A stretch of 32,548 bases of DNA from HGM04593 sp045533955 (lineage in GTDB: Bacteria; Bacteroidota; Bacteroidia; Bacteroidales; Bacteroidaceae): the NCBI GenBank assembly GCA_045533955.1, contig JAZSIU010000059.1, forward strand, positions 1 through 32,548, read 5' to 3'. Of this stretch, positions 31,392 to 32,548 are shown in pieces. Position 1 is the stretch's first letter, and the number at the start of each line of letters is the position of its first letter. A program made the translations under genes and the position numbers. The notes below the pieces were generated by a model, which was not told the origin of the DNA, ran no database searches, and saw nothing but the letters and a program-made list of their open reading frames with translations.

Positions 31392-32357
31392 ATGAAAAGA
31401 ATATTCCCTTTTTTGTGCCTGTTGCTTGCAGGAGCTTGTCGCAGCGTATCGGTGCCGTCGGCCGAGGAGTACAGCGATACAATCTGCGTACGCTTGGCAA
31501 CCATCGACGAGGCGAAAGCTCTTATCGCGTCCGAGGATAGTTACACGCGCTCGCGCAGTGCGTTCGACATTGTCTCACGCCTACAAAATCCCGAGGGTAC
31601 CATTGAGCAACTCGACTCGATGATGCTCGACGGTGTGCGCGGGTGGAACCGTACCGACAGCATTGCTCTGAGTTCGATAGTGGCGGCACTGAACGACACG
31701 ATACGAAAATACAACATAAAATTGCCGTTGCCCAAAGAGATTATGCTCGTAAAATCGACAATGGCCGACGAGGGTGGGGCGGCAGGCTACACGCGAAGTA
31801 ATTGGATTGCCCTGAGTCATAATTTTGCCGAGTTTCCCGATGCCTTTAAGCGCGAGCTTCTGTTGCACGAGATTTTTCACGTGCTCACGCGTCGAAGCAT
31901 CGACTTTAAACGTAAAATGTATGCCACGATAGGCTTTACCGTTACCGACAAGGAGCTCTCCGGCCCCACGGACTTAAAAGAGCGACGCATCAGCAACCCC
32001 GACGTAGGTCGGTACGACAGTTACGCCACATTTACCATTGACGGCGAGCCGCAGAAATGCGCAATGCTCCTCTATGCCACCCGTCCTTATGCGGGAGGCA
32101 CATTCTTCAGCTATCTGGGCATCGGCCTCATCCCTTACGACAAGAATCTAAGGCCTGTGCAGAGGGACGGTGCAACGGTGGTCTATTCTCCGCAGGATGC
32201 TACCGATTTTTTTGAAAAGGTAGGACGTAACACGCAATATATCATTAACCCCGAGGAGATTCTTGCCGACAATTTTGTGATTGCATTCAATAATCGGGCC
32301 GAGGTGCCCACGCCCGCGCTGCGCGACAGTATTCGCGCGCTGCTCTTGGGAAAATAG
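31392..32357 (+). CDS. Lipoprotein with zinc-metalloprotease motif
   Basis: A 321-residue protein with a lipoprotein signal, MKRIFPFLCLLLAGAC, lipidated at Cys16. The mature part is soluble. It carries HEIFH (159-163), an HExxH zinc-binding and catalytic motif preceded by a helix (FKRELLL), and about 125 residues later NPEEILADNF (286-295), where a Glu before AD is typical of the third zinc ligand in gluzincin-type peptidases. It should therefore be a membrane-anchored peptidase facing the periplasm or cell surface. I do not recognise a named family. It stands alone between pyrG and a strong terminator. Start and length are clear. Confidence 0.75.
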   Translation: MKRIFPFLCLLLAGACRSVSVPSAEEYSDTICVRLATIDEAKALIASEDSYTRSRSAFDIVSRLQNPEGTIEQLDSMMLDGVRGWNRTDSIALSSIVAALNDTIRKYNIKLPLPKEIMLVKSTMADEGGAAGYTRSNWIALSHNFAEFPDAFKRELLLHEIFHVLTRRSIDFKRKMYATIGFTVTDKELSGPTDLKERRISNPDVGRYDSYATFTIDGEPQKCAMLLYATRPYAGGTFFSYLGIGLIPYDKNLRPVQRDGATVVYSPQDATDFFEKVGRNTQYIINPEEILADNFVIAFNNRAEVPTPALRDSIRALLLGK

Positions 32358-32406
32358 TCCCTGTTTCGGCTTATCGGCAGGGTTCACCGCGCAAAGCAAA
32401 CAATCT

Positions 32407-32450
32407 AAAAGAGGCTGGGTCAAAAGTAATTTTGGCTCAGCCTCTTTTTT
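32407..32450 (+). terminator. Strong terminator after the metalloprotease-like lipoprotein
   Basis: AAAAGAGGCTGGGTCAAAA (32407-32425) pairs along its full length with the complement at 32430-32448, with two G-U pairs and a 4-nt loop, and ends in six T residues. The A-rich left flank could also serve a gene arriving from the right. Confidence 0.9.
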
Positions 32451-32548
32451 GGAGTGATTTTTCAGTTTTACCTTCAGATTCGAAGAGATATCATTTTTGT
32501 ACGCATAAATCCTTTATGCAGCCCGACAACATTCTAAATATGCTCCAA

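Overview
The window looks like the chromosome of a member of the order Bacteroidales (phylum Bacteroidota); I cannot fix the family. The evidence is an RprX/RprY two-component pair, an EF-G2-type elongation factor G paralogue, a DUF4494-yggS pair, a very large hybrid-like sensor kinase of the kind found in gut Bacteroidales, lipoprotein signals of the SC/AC type, and promoters that fit the Bacteroidales consensus (TTTG, about 19-21 nt, TAnnTTTG). No tRNA, rRNA, CRISPR array, prophage or complete insertion sequence was seen.

Layout: (i) 1-1681, minus strand: a Bor-like lipoprotein cut by the window edge, then hemW. (ii) 1915-6593, plus: a divergent EF-G paralogue that lacks the catalytic switch II histidine, then rprX-rprY. 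(iii) 6734-6913, minus: a 59-residue two-helix membrane protein. (iv) 7287-8384: ribosomal operon rpsF-rpsR-rplI with a textbook promoter and, unusually for this phylum, perfect Shine-Dalgarno sequences before rpsR and rplI. (v) 8842-14522: a 1408-residue double sensor kinase, a LuxR-type response regulator and a polytopic membrane protein with an AbgT-like motif, followed by a possible structured RNA and a bidirectional terminator. (vi) 14792-19391, minus: an AMP-forming acyl-CoA ligase, yggS, a DUF4494 protein and a malic-enzyme-like protein whose active site has decayed. (vii) 19554-21982, plus: nitroreductase, a Rossmann/DUF2520 protein, kdsC and maf. (viii) 22173-29332: a complete histidine operon hisG-D-C-B-H-A-F-IE preceded by a His-rich leader peptide and an attenuator hairpin. 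(ix) 29688-32357: pyrG and a zinc-metalloprotease-like lipoprotein.

Most of the window is core metabolism and translation. The most unusual pieces are the double kinase, in which the first half has the ATP-binding boxes but no phospho-acceptor histidine while the second half has a histidine motif but no recognisable ATP-binding boxes; the malic-enzyme pseudoenzyme; the nested-stem RNA candidate at 14542-14776; the Shine-Dalgarno sequences on the gene for bS18; and the histidine attenuator, whose promoter is nested in the terminator of the upstream operon. All family assignments come from reading motifs by eye; no database search was run.
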